Part shown: piece by piece, positions 5,533 to 12,326 of the stretch | How the letters are laid out: each line of letters starts with the position of its first letter | Numbering within the stretch: position 1 is the first letter of the stretch | NCBI RefSeq assembly: GCF_000193735.1 | Contig: NZ_AEPF01000088.1 | Coordinates: 1-16,545 of the forward strand | Length of the DNA stretch: 16,545 bases | From: Neisseria sicca 4320 | GTDB lineage: Bacteria > Pseudomonadota > Gammaproteobacteria > Burkholderiales > Neisseriaceae | Direction of reading: 5' to 3' | Program-made: the position numbers and the translations under genes | Notes under the pieces: generated by a model | The model's database searches: none | What the model was told of the DNA's origin: nothing | Seen by the model: the letters and a program-made list of their open reading frames with translations, nothing else

Positions 5533-5609
5533 GCCTATCTGTTGCCCTGTGTGTGGAAACATAAGAAAATAGCCTTATTTTTCAAACCATCCAATCAAAG
5601 GAAACCTTC

Positions 5610-7142
5610 ATGACGACATTCCCCATCGCGCGCGCGGGCGATAAGACACTTGAAATCCAAGGCAAAATGGCGAACCGCCACGGCTTGATCGCCGGTGCGA
5701 CCGGTACGGGTAAAACCGTAACCCTGCGCCGTATGGCGGAAGCCTTCAGCAGCGAGGGCGTTCCCGTATTTTTGGTTGACGTCAAAGGCGATTTGTCGGG
5801 CATCGTGCAAGCGGGTGCCGCCAGCGGCAAGGTGGGCGAACGCATTGCCGAGTTTGGTTTGGGCGAGCAATGGCTGCAAAGTTTCCCCGTGCGCTTTTGG
5901 GATGTTTACGGCGAAACCGGCATTCCGGTGCGCGTAACCGTTTCGGAAATGGGCCCGCTGCTGCTGGCGCGTTTGATGAATCTGAACGACACGCAGGAAG
6001 GCTTGCTGAACCTTGTGTTCAAAGTCGCCGACGACAAAGGCTGGCACATTCTGGATTTGAAAGACCTGCGCAGTATGCTGAAACACGTTTCCGACCACGC
6101 TTCGGAATACCGCACGCAATACGGCAACGTTTCCGCCGCCAGTATCGGCGCGATTCAGCGTCAGCTTTTGACGCTGGAGAACGAAGGTGCGGAAAAATTC
6201 TTCGGCGAGCCGTCGCTCAACCTGCAAGATTGGATGCAGGCCGACAACGGCAAAGGCGTCATCAATGTCCTCAATTCGGAAAAACTGATGCGCTCGCCGC
6301 GTATGTACAGTGCGTTTTTGCTGTGGATGTTGGCGGAATTGTTTGAAACCCTGCCCGAAGTCGGCGATTTGGACAAACCGAAATTCGTGATGTTCTTCGA
6401 CGAAGCGCATTTGATGTTCGACAACGCCGCCAATGCGCTGGTGGAGCAGGTTGAACAAGTCGTGCGCCTGATCCGTTCCAAAGGCGTGGGCGTGTATTTC
6501 GTGACCCAAAACCCGCTCGATTTGCCCGATACCATCCTCGGACAACTCGGCAACCGCGTGCAACACGCCCTGCGCGCTTTCACGCCGCGCGACCAAAAAG
6601 CGGTTAAGGCCGCTGCCGAAACCTTCCGCAGCAACCCGAATATCAAAGTTGCCGAAGCGATTGCCGAACTGGGCGTCGGCGAAGCACTCGTTTCCTTCCT
6701 CGACGAAAAAGGCATGCCCGAGCCGGTAGAGCGCGCGCTCGTCCTGCCGCCGCAATCCGCCTTGACCCCGCTTGCCGCCGAAGAGCGCAACCGCTTGTTC
6801 CAAAACGATGATTTGTATCCGACCTATAAAGACATGGTGGACAACTATTCCGCTTTTGAAGCCTTAGCCGAAGCCGACAGTCAGGTTGCGGCGGAGAAAG
6901 AGGCGGCAGCAGCGGCAAAAGAGCAGGAAAAAGCGCAAAAAGCCGCTGAAAAAGAAGCTGCCAATGCCGACCCCGGCATACTCGGCGGACTGCTCGGCGG
7001 TTTGAGCGGGGGTCGTAAAAAGTCAGGGCAGGGCTTGGGCTACAACGTCGCCGATGCCATCGGCAGCCAAATCAACCGCCAAGTGACCAACGCCATCTCC
7101 CGCAGCGTGATGGGCATCATTAAAAATATGTTTAAAAAATAA
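5610..7142 (+). CDS. HerA/YjgR-type ATPase (DUF853 family)
   Basis: 510-residue P-loop ATPase of the HerA/FtsK-like group known as YjgR in E. coli; its cellular role is not well established. Walker A is GATGTGKT (29-36), Walker B is FFDEAH (262-267, after KPKFVM), and YFVTQNPLDLPDTILGQLGNR is a sensor-type segment typical of HerA-like proteins. The C-terminal part has an Ala/Glu/Lys-rich segment likely to be coiled coil (about 420-450), then a glycine-rich linker (GILGGLLGGLSGG) and a short amphipathic end. AAAGGA lies 8 bases before the ATG. It appears monocistronic, with a DUS hairpin after the stop. The bacteriocin-like gene diverges upstream, but nothing indicates functional linkage. Confidence 0.9.
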   Translation: MTTFPIARAGDKTLEIQGKMANRHGLIAGATGTGKTVTLRRMAEAFSSEGVPVFLVDVKGDLSGIVQAGAASGKVGERIAEFGLGEQWLQSFPVRFWDVYGETGIPVRVTVSEMGPLLLARLMNLNDTQEGLLNLVFKVADDKGWHILDLKDLRSMLKHVSDHASEYRTQYGNVSAASIGAIQRQLLTLENEGAEKFFGEPSLNLQDWMQADNGKGVINVLNSEKLMRSPRMYSAFLLWMLAELFETLPEVGDLDKPKFVMFFDEAHLMFDNAANALVEQVEQVVRLIRSKGVGVYFVTQNPLDLPDTILGQLGNRVQHALRAFTPRDQKAVKAAAETFRSNPNIKVAEAIAELGVGEALVSFLDEKGMPEPVERALVLPPQSALTPLAAEERNRLFQNDDLYPTYKDMVDNYSAFEALAEADSQVAAEKEAAAAAKEQEKAQKAAEKEAANADPGILGGLLGGLSGGRKKSGQGLGYNVADAIGSQINRQVTNAISRSVMGIIKNMFKK

Positions 7143-7158
7143 GGCGTAAAAAGAAGGC

Positions 7159-7202
7159 AAAGGTCGTCTGAAAGCCTGACAATCGGTTTTCAGACGACCT
7201 TT
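7159..7202 (+). terminator. DUS inverted-pair terminator after the yjgR-like gene
   Basis: Exact DUS at 7161-7172 and 7189-7200 (reverse) lie in a 15-bp stem (7159-7173 with 7188-7202) ending in TTTT. It begins 17 bases after the stop codon. Confidence 0.8.
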
Positions 7203-7229
7203 TATATTAAATTCAAAAAATATAACGTC

Positions 7230-7249
7230 ATTCCCGCGCAGGCGGGAAT
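7230..7249. repeat. dRS3 repeat
   Basis: ATTCCC-GCGCAGGC-GGGAAT fits the dRS3 pattern exactly. It opens a mosaic repeat region that continues with the RS copy at 7271-7301. Confidence 0.85.
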
Positions 7250-7270
7250 CCAAGCCTGCCCACACAGAGT

Positions 7271-7301
7271 CTTATCGGGTAAAACGGTTTCTTCAACTTT
7301 A
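7271..7301 (-). repeat. RS-type repeat, inverted copy of 16441-16471
   Basis: Its 31 bases are the exact reverse complement of 16441-16471. Both copies lie next to dRS3 20-mers, as in neisserial intergenic mosaic elements. The pair is separated by about 9.1 kb covering the ilv genes to prlC. Confidence 0.85.
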
Positions 7302-7309
7302 AGTTCCAG

Positions 7310-7329
7310 ATTTCCGCCAGCGTGGAAAT
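7310..7329. repeat. Degenerate dRS3-like repeat
   Basis: ATTTCC-N8-GGAAAT keeps the 20-base palindromic layout of dRS3 with symmetrical changes in both arms. It lies 60 bp after the intact dRS3 at 7230 and bounds the RS copy on its other side. Confidence 0.5.
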
Positions 7330-7483
7330 GACTGAATTTGATGACATGCTGGATTTAAAGTTCAGTATGTTCGCTATACATTCCAGATTTTCGCCTGTTC
7401 TATTTTTACATTAACCTTGCCATTGGCTCTGTGCGGGTCTGATTCCCGAATCCGACAGTTTAAGGCGTTTGGAATCCTCGTAA

Positions 7484-7515
7484 AAAAGGTCGTCTGAATG
7501 TTCAGACGACCTTTT
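7484..7515. terminator. DUS inverted-pair hairpin
   Basis: DUS at 7487-7498 and 7501-7512 (reverse) are only 2 bases apart in a 15-bp stem flanked by A4 and T4. There is no gene end nearby, so it may simply close the repeat region and insulate the ilv leader. Confidence 0.7.
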
Positions 7516-7666
7516 CTTATGAATCAAACTGAGAAGGCACCTTTCAATTCTCATTCAAAATGTCAACAATTTTATGGACAAAGATACAAGATTCAAGAAA
7601 CCTAAATCATATTTATCCTATAAAAATCAAAAAGCAATCTTCTCAATATTCAAACAACGTTAAAAG

Positions 7667-7753
7667 ATGAAAGATTTTGTCTTGATTGAACAGACGGTTT
7701 GCGTTATCGTTTGCATTCTTTCATTCATAAACTCTGTGTTTCATCCCAATTGA
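7667..7753 (+). CDS. Candidate branched-chain amino acid leader peptide, 28 aa
   Basis: ATG 7667 opens a 28-codon frame ending TGA 7751-7753, 132 bases before ilvI. Eleven residues are Val, Ile or Leu (V5 L6 I7 V11 V13 I14 V15 I17 L18 I21 V24), with the dense stretch VCVIVCIL in the middle. Leader peptides of enterobacterial ilv operons are similarly enriched, and ribosome stalling on them controls attenuation. A 6-bp hairpin (GACAGT/ACTGTC) follows the stop directly. However, the Shine-Dalgarno is weak (TAAAAG right before ATG), and I see no clear terminator with a U-run before ilvI. A small hydrophobic membrane peptide or a chance ORF in T-rich DNA are alternatives. Confidence 0.4.
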   Translation: MKDFVLIEQTVCVIVCILSFINSVFHPN

Positions 7754-7885
7754 TTGGACAGTCTGACTGTCGCCGTGTTTCTTCAATGCGCGTACCCTAA
7801 ACCGCTGCTTGGAGGGCTTGCATTACAGGTGCTGTGGCGAGGCGGATTGACCCTATTGGTTTGAAGCCGTATAAAAGAGGTCATT

Positions 7886-9613
7886 ATGCAATTATCAGGC
7901 GCACAAATCATAGTGCAAAGTCTCAAAGCCGAAGGTGTAGAGTATGTTTTCGGCTATCCGGGCGGCGCAGTCATCGAAATCTACGACGCTATTTTCCAAC
8001 TCAATAAATTCAAACACATCCTGGCACGCCACGAGCAGGCGGCGGTACACGCGGCAGATGCGTATTCGCGCGTCAGCGGCAAAGTCGGCGTCGCGCTGGT
8101 GACTTCCGGACCGGGCGTGACCAATGCGCTGACCGGCATCGCCACCGCATACAGCGACTCTATTCCGATGGTAGTCATCAGCGGACAGGTCGGCAATGCG
8201 CTCATCGGTACGGATGCGTTTCAAGAGGTCGATACGGTCGGCATTACCCGTCCGTGCGTCAAACACAATTTCTTGGTAACCAATGTCAACGAGCTTGCCG
8301 AGACCATCAAGAAAGCATTCCAAATCGCCGCCAGCGGCCGTCCCGGTCCTGTTTTAGTCGATATTCCTAAAGATGTAACGCAGGCGATGGCAAAATTCAG
8401 CTATCCGCAGGAAGACATCTTTATCCGTTCTTATCAACCCGTCGTACAAGGCCATATCGGGCAGATTAAAAAAGCCGTCCAAATGTTGGCTTCCGCCAAA
8501 CGTCCGATCGTCTATTTCGGCGGCGGTGCCATCTTGGGCAATGCTTCGGAAGAGTTGACGAAGTTCGTCCGCATGGTCGGCGCACCGTGTACCGGCACGC
8601 TGATGGGTCTGGGCGCATATCCTTCAAGCGACCGACAATTCTTGGGTATGCTGGGTATGCACGGCACTTACGAAGCTAACCTCGCCATGCAAAACGCGGA
8701 TGTCGTGTTGGCAGTGGGCGCGCGTTTTGATGACCGTGTCGTGTCCGTTCCGTCCAAATTCTTTGAAAAAGCCAAAAAAGTCATTCATATTGATGTTGAC
8801 CCGTCCAGCATTGCCAAACGCGTCAAAGTCGATATTCCGATTGTCGGCGACGTGAAAAACGTGTTGACTGAAATGATCGGCTTGTGGGGCAAACAAGATA
8901 CGACTCCCGCGTCCGATTCTTTAGACAAATGGTGGAAAAGCATCGAAGAATGGCGTTCGCGCGACTGTCTGTGGTTTAACAACGACAGCGAAATCATCAA
9001 ACCGCAATACGTCGTGCAAAAACTTGCCGAAATCACCAACAACTCCGCCATCATCACTTCGGACGTAGGGCAACACCAAATGTTCGCGGCGCAATATTAC
9101 CCGTTCGAACGCCCGCGCCAATGGTTGAACTCCGGCGGCTTGGGTACGATGGGTGTAGGTTTGCCGTATGCGATGGGCGCAAAACTCGCCGCCCCCGATC
9201 AAGACGTGTTCTGCATTACCGGCGAAGGTTCGATTCAGATGAACATTCAAGAATTGTCCACCTGCTTCCAATACCGCATTCCGGTAAACGTCGTTACCCT
9301 CAACAACGGCTATCTCGGCATGGTTCGCCAATGGCAGGAACTGTATTACGGCAACCGCGAATCGGAAACCTATTTCGATTCCCTGCCCGATTTCGTCAAA
9401 TTGGCGGAAGCATACGGACACATCGGCATCCGCGTGGACAAAAAATCCGACGTTGAAGGCGCACTTTTGGAAGCGGTCAAACAAAAAGACCGTTTGGTAT
9501 TTATGGACTTCTTGACCGACAAAAAACAAAACGTGCTGCCTATGGTCGGCAACGGCAAAGGTTTGGACGAAATGGTCCTGCCGCCGCATATGCGCGAAAA
9601 CCCGAAAGCGTAA
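7886..9613 (+). CDS. ilvI: Acetolactate synthase, catalytic (large) subunit
   Basis: Thiamine-diphosphate enzyme that condenses two pyruvates to acetolactate, or pyruvate and 2-oxobutyrate to acetohydroxybutyrate: the first common step of Val, Leu and Ile synthesis. The 575 residues fit the family. E50 (in LARHEQAA) is the ThDP-activating glutamate; TSGPGVTNALTG follows; the central FAD-binding-like domain has VLAVGARFDDRV. The ThDP/Mg motif is GEG (446-448) with NN at 473-474, using Glu where many relatives have GDG. The C-terminal half (SIQMNIQELST, LGMVRQWQE) resembles isozyme III IlvI more than IlvB, hence the symbol; ilvB is a common alternative name. AGAGG precedes the ATG. ilvH starts 11 bases after the stop. 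The long leader suggests regulation. Confidence 0.95.
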   Translation: MQLSGAQIIVQSLKAEGVEYVFGYPGGAVIEIYDAIFQLNKFKHILARHEQAAVHAADAYSRVSGKVGVALVTSGPGVTNALTGIATAYSDSIPMVVISGQVGNALIGTDAFQEVDTVGITRPCVKHNFLVTNVNELAETIKKAFQIAASGRPGPVLVDIPKDVTQAMAKFSYPQEDIFIRSYQPVVQGHIGQIKKAVQMLASAKRPIVYFGGGAILGNASEELTKFVRMVGAPCTGTLMGLGAYPSSDRQFLGMLGMHGTYEANLAMQNADVVLAVGARFDDRVVSVPSKFFEKAKKVIHIDVDPSSIAKRVKVDIPIVGDVKNVLTEMIGLWGKQDTTPASDSLDKWWKSIEEWRSRDCLWFNNDSEIIKPQYVVQKLAEITNNSAIITSDVGQHQMFAAQYYPFERPRQWLNSGGLGTMGVGLPYAMGAKLAAPDQDVFCITGEGSIQMNIQELSTCFQYRIPVNVVTLNNGYLGMVRQWQELYYGNRESETYFDSLPDFVKLAEAYGHIGIRVDKKSDVEGALLEAVKQKDRLVFMDFLTDKKQNVLPMVGNGKGLDEMVLPPHMRENPKA

Positions 9614-9624
9614 GGAGAACGACA

Positions 9625-10116
9625 ATGCGACATATCTTATCTGTTCTGATGGAAAACGAATCAGGCGCGATGAGCCGCGTGGTCGGTCTCTTCTCCGCTC
9701 GCGACTACAACATCGACTCCTTGGCAGTAGCCCCGACCGAAGACAAAACCCTTTCGCGCATGACCATCGTTACCCACGGCGACGAGCAAGTCATCGAACA
9801 AATCACCAAGCAACTCAATAAATTGATTGAGGTGATCAAAGTGGTCGATTTGAACGAAAGCCGTTTTGTCGAACGTGAATTGATGTTGGTAAAAGTCCGC
9901 GCCGTCGGCAAAGACCGCGACGAATTTTTACGTCTGACCGAAATATACCGTGGCAGCATCATCGACGTAACCGACCGCAGCTACACCATTGAAATAACAG
10001 GCTCGACCGACAAACTCGACTCCTTCCTCGAAACTGTCGGACGCGCCCAGATTTTGGAAACCGTACGCACAGGCGCAGCCGGTATCGGCCGCGGCGAGCG
10101 TATTTTGAAAATTTAA
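9625..10116 (+). CDS. ilvH: Acetolactate synthase, regulatory (small) subunit
   Basis: 163 residues, the normal IlvH/IlvN length. An N-terminal ACT domain (1 to about 76: MRHILSVLMENESGAMSRVVGLFSAR is the opening strand and helix) binds valine for feedback inhibition. A second, ACT-like C-terminal domain (about 77-163) carries the ERELMLVKV and GRGERILKI segments. It pairs with the large subunit just upstream. The gap is 11 bases with GGAGA as Shine-Dalgarno, so the two are surely co-transcribed. A DUS hairpin lies after its stop, within the presumed operon. Confidence 0.95.
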   Translation: MRHILSVLMENESGAMSRVVGLFSARDYNIDSLAVAPTEDKTLSRMTIVTHGDEQVIEQITKQLNKLIEVIKVVDLNESRFVERELMLVKVRAVGKDRDEFLRLTEIYRGSIIDVTDRSYTIEITGSTDKLDSFLETVGRAQILETVRTGAAGIGRGERILKI

Positions 10117-10125
10117 CACCGTCAG

Positions 10126-10158
10126 TTTTCAGACGACCTATCTAGGGTCGTCTGAAAA
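10126..10158. repeat. DUS inverted pair inside the ilv gene cluster
   Basis: An exact reverse DUS (10128-10139) and a one-mismatch forward copy, GGGTCGTCTGAA (10145-10156), form a 13-bp stem. The downstream side is A-rich rather than T-rich, so it is a poor terminator in the plus direction. It may instead be a processing or stability point between ilvH and the next gene. Confidence 0.65.
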
Positions 10159-10179
10159 CAAAAACGGCAGGAGAGATTG

Positions 10180-10473
10180 ATGTCAAACATTAAAATCGTC
10201 GCACTGGTTACGGTCAAACCTGAACATACGGAAACGCTGAAACCCTTGTTCCAAAGCCTGGTCAAAGCCAGCCGCGCGGAAGAAGGCAACATCAGCTACG
10301 ATCTGCATCAGGAAATCGGCAAACCCGAACGTTTCGTCTTCGTCGAAAACTGGAAATCTCAGGCGGCCATCGATGCGCACAACGCCAGCGAACATTTCCA
10401 AGGCTTCGTCAAAGCCATCGACGGCAAAACTGACGCGCTCGAAATCGTTTTGATGGAAGAACTCTCCGTTTAA
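10180..10473 (+). CDS. ABM-domain protein, putative quinol monooxygenase (YgiN-like)
   Basis: 97 residues forming one antibiotic-biosynthesis-monooxygenase (dimeric alpha/beta ferredoxin-like) domain: the opening strand IKIVALVTVKPEH, helix LKPLFQSLVKASRAEEG, NISYDLHQEIGKPERFVFVENW, then a helix with a SEHFQGFVKAI segment typical of this family. Such proteins act as cofactor-less oxygenases on quinones, or have no known activity. I chose ATG 10180 because AGGAGA is well spaced; a TTG directly before it is not needed. It lies between ilvH and ilvC on the same strand. It may share their transcript, but no role in branched-chain synthesis is known to me. Confidence 0.85.
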   Translation: MSNIKIVALVTVKPEHTETLKPLFQSLVKASRAEEGNISYDLHQEIGKPERFVFVENWKSQAAIDAHNASEHFQGFVKAIDGKTDALEIVLMEELSV

Positions 10474-10546
10474 CCCCTTACCCCCAATCCAACTGTCCGG
10501 CATCCTCAACGCAAAGCCGGAACCCATTTTATCCAAAGGAAATCAA

Positions 10547-11560
10547 ATGCAAGTTTATTACGATAAAGACGCCGACCTGTCCCTGATCAAAGGCAAAACC
10601 GTTGCCATCATCGGCTACGGCTCACAAGGCCACGCCCACGCAGCCAACCTGAAAGATTCAGGCGTAAACGTAGTAGTCGGTCTGCGCCAAGGCGGTTCTT
10701 GGAAAAAAGCAGAAGCAGCCGGTTTTGAAGTATTGTCCGTAGCTGATGCCACCAAAAAAGCAGACGTCGTGATGATTCTGTTGCCTGACGAAAACCAACC
10801 CGTCGTGTACAAAAACGAAGTCGAGCCTAACCTGAAACAAGGCGCCGCACTCGCTTTTGCACACGGCTTCAATGTCCACTACAACCAAATCGTACCGCGC
10901 GACGACTTGGACGTGATTATGGTTGCCCCAAAAGGTCCTGGTCATACCGTACGCAGCGAATTCCTGAAAGGCGGCGGCGTACCTTCACTGATCGCCGTTT
11001 ACCAAGATAAAAGCGGCAAGGCCCGTGACATCGCCCTGTCTTACGCAGCAGCCAACGGCGGCACCAAAGGCGGCGTTATTGAAACCAACTTCCGCGAAGA
11101 AACCGAAACCGACCTCTTCGGCGAACAAGCCGTATTGTGCGGCGGCGCGGTCGAGCTGGTGAAATGCGGCTTTGAAACCCTGGTTGAAGCCGGTTACGCA
11201 CCTGAAATGGCTTACTTCGAATGCCTGCACGAGCTGAAATTGATCGTGGACTTGATGTACGAAGGCGGCATTGCCAACATGAACTACTCCATTTCCAACA
11301 ACGCGGAATACGGCGAATACGTTACCGGCCCCGAAGTCATCACGCCTGCTACCAAAGAAGCGATGAAAAAAGCCCTGTACCGTATTCAAAGCGGTGAATA
11401 TGCTAAAATGTTCATCCAAGAAGGCGCAACCAACTACGCCAGCATGACCGCACGCCGTCGTCTGAATGCCGACCACCAAATCGAAAAAGTCGGCGCACAA
11501 CTGCGTTCTATGATGCCTTGGATTGCCAAAAACAAACTGGTCGACTTGGATAAAAACTAA
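10547..11560 (+). CDS. ilvC: Ketol-acid reductoisomerase (class I)
   Basis: Isomerises and reduces acetolactate or acetohydroxybutyrate to the dihydroxy acid with NADPH and Mg2+, the second step of Val/Ile synthesis. The 337 residues fit the short class I form. The N-terminal Rossmann domain has IIGYGSQGHAHAANLKDSG, then RQGGSW in the NADPH phosphate-binding loop. MVAPKGPGH contains the catalytic Lys (K129). The knotted C-terminal domain carries metal-binding acids in ETDLFGEQAVLCGG and FECLHELKLIVDLMYEGG. AAAGGA lies 7 bases before the ATG. A 6-bp GC-rich hairpin (TCCGGC/GCCGGA, 10496-10521) lies in the gap after the ABM gene. A strong terminator follows, ending the ilv cluster. Confidence 0.97.
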   Translation: MQVYYDKDADLSLIKGKTVAIIGYGSQGHAHAANLKDSGVNVVVGLRQGGSWKKAEAAGFEVLSVADATKKADVVMILLPDENQPVVYKNEVEPNLKQGAALAFAHGFNVHYNQIVPRDDLDVIMVAPKGPGHTVRSEFLKGGGVPSLIAVYQDKSGKARDIALSYAAANGGTKGGVIETNFREETETDLFGEQAVLCGGAVELVKCGFETLVEAGYAPEMAYFECLHELKLIVDLMYEGGIANMNYSISNNAEYGEYVTGPEVITPATKEAMKKALYRIQSGEYAKMFIQEGATNYASMTARRRLNADHQIEKVGAQLRSMMPWIAKNKLVDLDKN

Positions 11561-11575
11561 TTCGATTCAGCTATC

Positions 11576-11610
11576 AAAAAACCTGCCCGATGATTCGGGC
11601 AGGTTTTTTT
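11576..11610 (+). terminator. Rho-independent terminator of ilvC
   Basis: Perfect 15-bp stem (11576-11590 with 11595-11609) with core CCTGCCCGA/TCGGGCAGG, a 4-base loop TGAT and a run of seven T. It begins 15 bases after the ilvC stop. Confidence 0.95.
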
Positions 11611-11623
11611 GTTATACACAGCG

Positions 11624-11670
11624 TAAAAAGGTCGTCTGAAAACCCAAATGTATTTCAGACGACCTTTTTA
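11624..11670. terminator. DUS inverted-pair hairpin between convergent genes
   Basis: Exact DUS at 11629-11640 and 11654-11665 (reverse) form an 18-bp stem bordered by A5 and T5. It lies between ilvC (plus) and the His-rich gene (minus). As it is symmetrical it can terminate the minus-strand gene, whose stop is 22 bases away. Confidence 0.8.
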
Positions 11671-11691
11671 TACCTAAGCTCTAAAAACTGC

Positions 11692-12027
11692 TTACTTCAC
11701 AATCTCAACCGGACCATGATCGTCGCAGTGGTCGCCGTGTTGATGATGCAGGCGGCCGTTGACGATGTAGTCGGTGTGATCGCCGTGCGGTACGGCTTCG
11801 TGGCCGCAGCCTTCGCCGTGAACGTGGCCTTGGCAGGTGTCGACGGGATGGCAGCCGTCGGGGTTGGTTTCATTGACGCTTAAGCTGTGTTCGTCGTAAT
11901 GACCGTTATGTTCGTGATGCAGATGACCGTCGTGCAGATAGTCGGTGTGGTCGTCGTGTTTGATGGCGGTATGGCCGCAACCGGCGCCGTGGGTATGATC
12001 GTGATGATCGTGGATTTTACAAGTCAT
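11692..12027 (-). CDS. Histidine-rich metal-binding protein with internal duplication
   Basis: 111 residues with 26 His and 6 Cys, no signal peptide and no hydrophobic segment, so it is probably a soluble cytoplasmic metal binder (Zn, Ni or Co). Residues 13-47 and 70-104 are two gap-free repeats: HG-GCGH....H.DHTDY, then LHH.H..H.D.H. They are joined by a linker with extra Cys (C59, C65). The HGEGCGHEAVPHGDH type of sequence occurs in small proteins near metal transport genes in other proteobacteria, as far as I recall. AGGAAT precedes the ATG. A TATAAT box and Zur-like palindrome about 105-120 bp upstream suggest zinc control. A storage, buffering or metallochaperone role is inference. Confidence 0.8.
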   Translation of the reverse strand: MTCKIHDHHDHTHGAGCGHTAIKHDDHTDYLHDGHLHHEHNGHYDEHSLSVNETNPDGCHPVDTCQGHVHGEGCGHEAVPHGDHTDYIVNGRLHHQHGDHCDDHGPVEIVK

Positions 12028-12130
12028 TTTGATTCCTCGTTATTGGTGGTTAATTCAAACCCTTTAGGTTACGCCCCTATAGTATCCTTTTTTGGCAGTT
12101 CAGTAAACAATTTATTCTTTATTAACATAG

Positions 12131-12150
12131 TGTTACGGTATATCATTATA
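12131..12150 (-). promoter_or_regulatory. TATAAT box and Zur-like operator of the His-rich gene
   Basis: On the minus strand a perfect TATAAT (12150-12145) is followed directly by a 15-base palindrome-like element. On the plus strand it reads TGTTACGGTATATCA (12131-12145) and fits 13 of 15 positions of the meningococcal Zur motif as I remember it (TGTTATDNHATAACA). The element would cover the transcript start, a usual place for a repressor. The -35 is poor. Function is inference. Confidence 0.45.
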
Positions 12151-12156
12151 GCTTTT

Positions 12157-12217
12157 AAAGGTCGTCTGAAAGCGCAATTTTGATGATATGACTCTTGCGA
12201 ATGTTTCAGACGACCTT
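12157..12217. repeat. DUS inverted pair with inner stem
   Basis: Exact DUS at 12159-12170 and 12205-12216 (reverse) form a stem of at least 14 bp, with an inner CGCAA/TTGCG stem (12173-12177 with 12195-12199). It separates the divergent promoters of the His-rich and MscS genes. Its left arm lies in the -35 to -10 interval of the TATAAT promoter for the His-rich gene. Confidence 0.7.
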
Positions 12218-12281
12218 CCCATTCGTTATCATTTATAATGTCATTTCTTAGGCGGCTCGGCAGCTTGTGCCGATGGTTTGC

Positions 12282-12293
12282 GGGTCGTCTGAA
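12282..12293 (+). repeat. One-mismatch DNA uptake sequence before the MscS gene
   Basis: GGGTCGTCTGAA, one base from the full 12-mer. It lies inside a possible upstream GTG extension of the MscS frame, which argues that the extension is not translated. Confidence 0.75.
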
Positions 12294-12326
12294 AACAATA
12301 TCAAGATAAATATAGGATTTTTCGCT

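Larger units (their letters stand above)
5266..5609. other. AT-rich upstream region of the bacteriocin-like gene
   Basis: No gene of its own is visible. On the minus strand it holds the peptide gene's Shine-Dalgarno, an AT-rich stretch (about 5360-5470) with nine T at 5363-5371 (A9 on the coding strand), and a candidate promoter. A DUS hairpin closes it on the right. The last 75 bp form the leader of the yjgR-like gene, with AAAGGA before its ATG. Confidence 0.6.
7143..7885. other. Long non-coding stretch: repeats, then the ilv leader
   Basis: The first half (7143-7515) holds a DUS terminator, an intact dRS3, an RS repeat whose inverted copy lies at the end of the window, a degenerate dRS3 and a second DUS hairpin. 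The second half (7516-7885) is an AT-rich then GC-richer leader before ilvI. It contains a candidate leader peptide, the hairpin GACAGT-CTG-ACTGTC (7759-7773 area) and a TATAAA at 7619-7624 without a convincing -35. No conventional gene was found. Confidence 0.7.
12028..12326. other. Divergent promoter region of the His-rich gene and the MscS gene
   Basis: About 300 bp without a gene. Toward the His-rich gene (minus) it contains two possible promoters: TATAAT at 12150-12145 with a Zur-like box, and TTTACT-17-TACTAT nearer the gene (about 12080-12108). It also has a DUS inverted pair. Toward the MscS gene (plus) there is a TATAAT at 12234-12239 without a good -35, and a one-mismatch DUS at 12282. 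Confidence 0.6.

Noticed and set aside
5595..6803. 402-codon minus-strand ORF opposite the yjgR-like gene
   Set aside because: The plus-strand frame has Walker A and B motifs and a good start site; the opposite frame is a shadow rich in His, Arg and Gln.
9221..9229. GEG instead of GDG in the ThDP motif of acetolactate synthase as a possible inactivating change
   Set aside because: A Glu at this place is conservative, and I recall it in other IlvI-type enzymes; all other catalytic features are intact.
11451..11472. DUS-like core GTCGTCTGAA inside ilvC
   Set aside because: Only the 10-base core matches, and it is explained by the conserved RRLNAD codons; it was not counted among the uptake sites.
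12123..12135. Perfect palindrome TAACA-TAG-TGTTA as the main operator
   Set aside because: Its arms are in the reverse order relative to the Zur motif and no other regulator motif fits. The overlapping TGTTACGGTATATCA is the better candidate.
12267..12326. N-terminal extension of the MscS protein from GTG 12267
   Set aside because: The added 20 residues are partly encoded by a DUS and no Shine-Dalgarno precedes the GTG; ATG 12327 has one.
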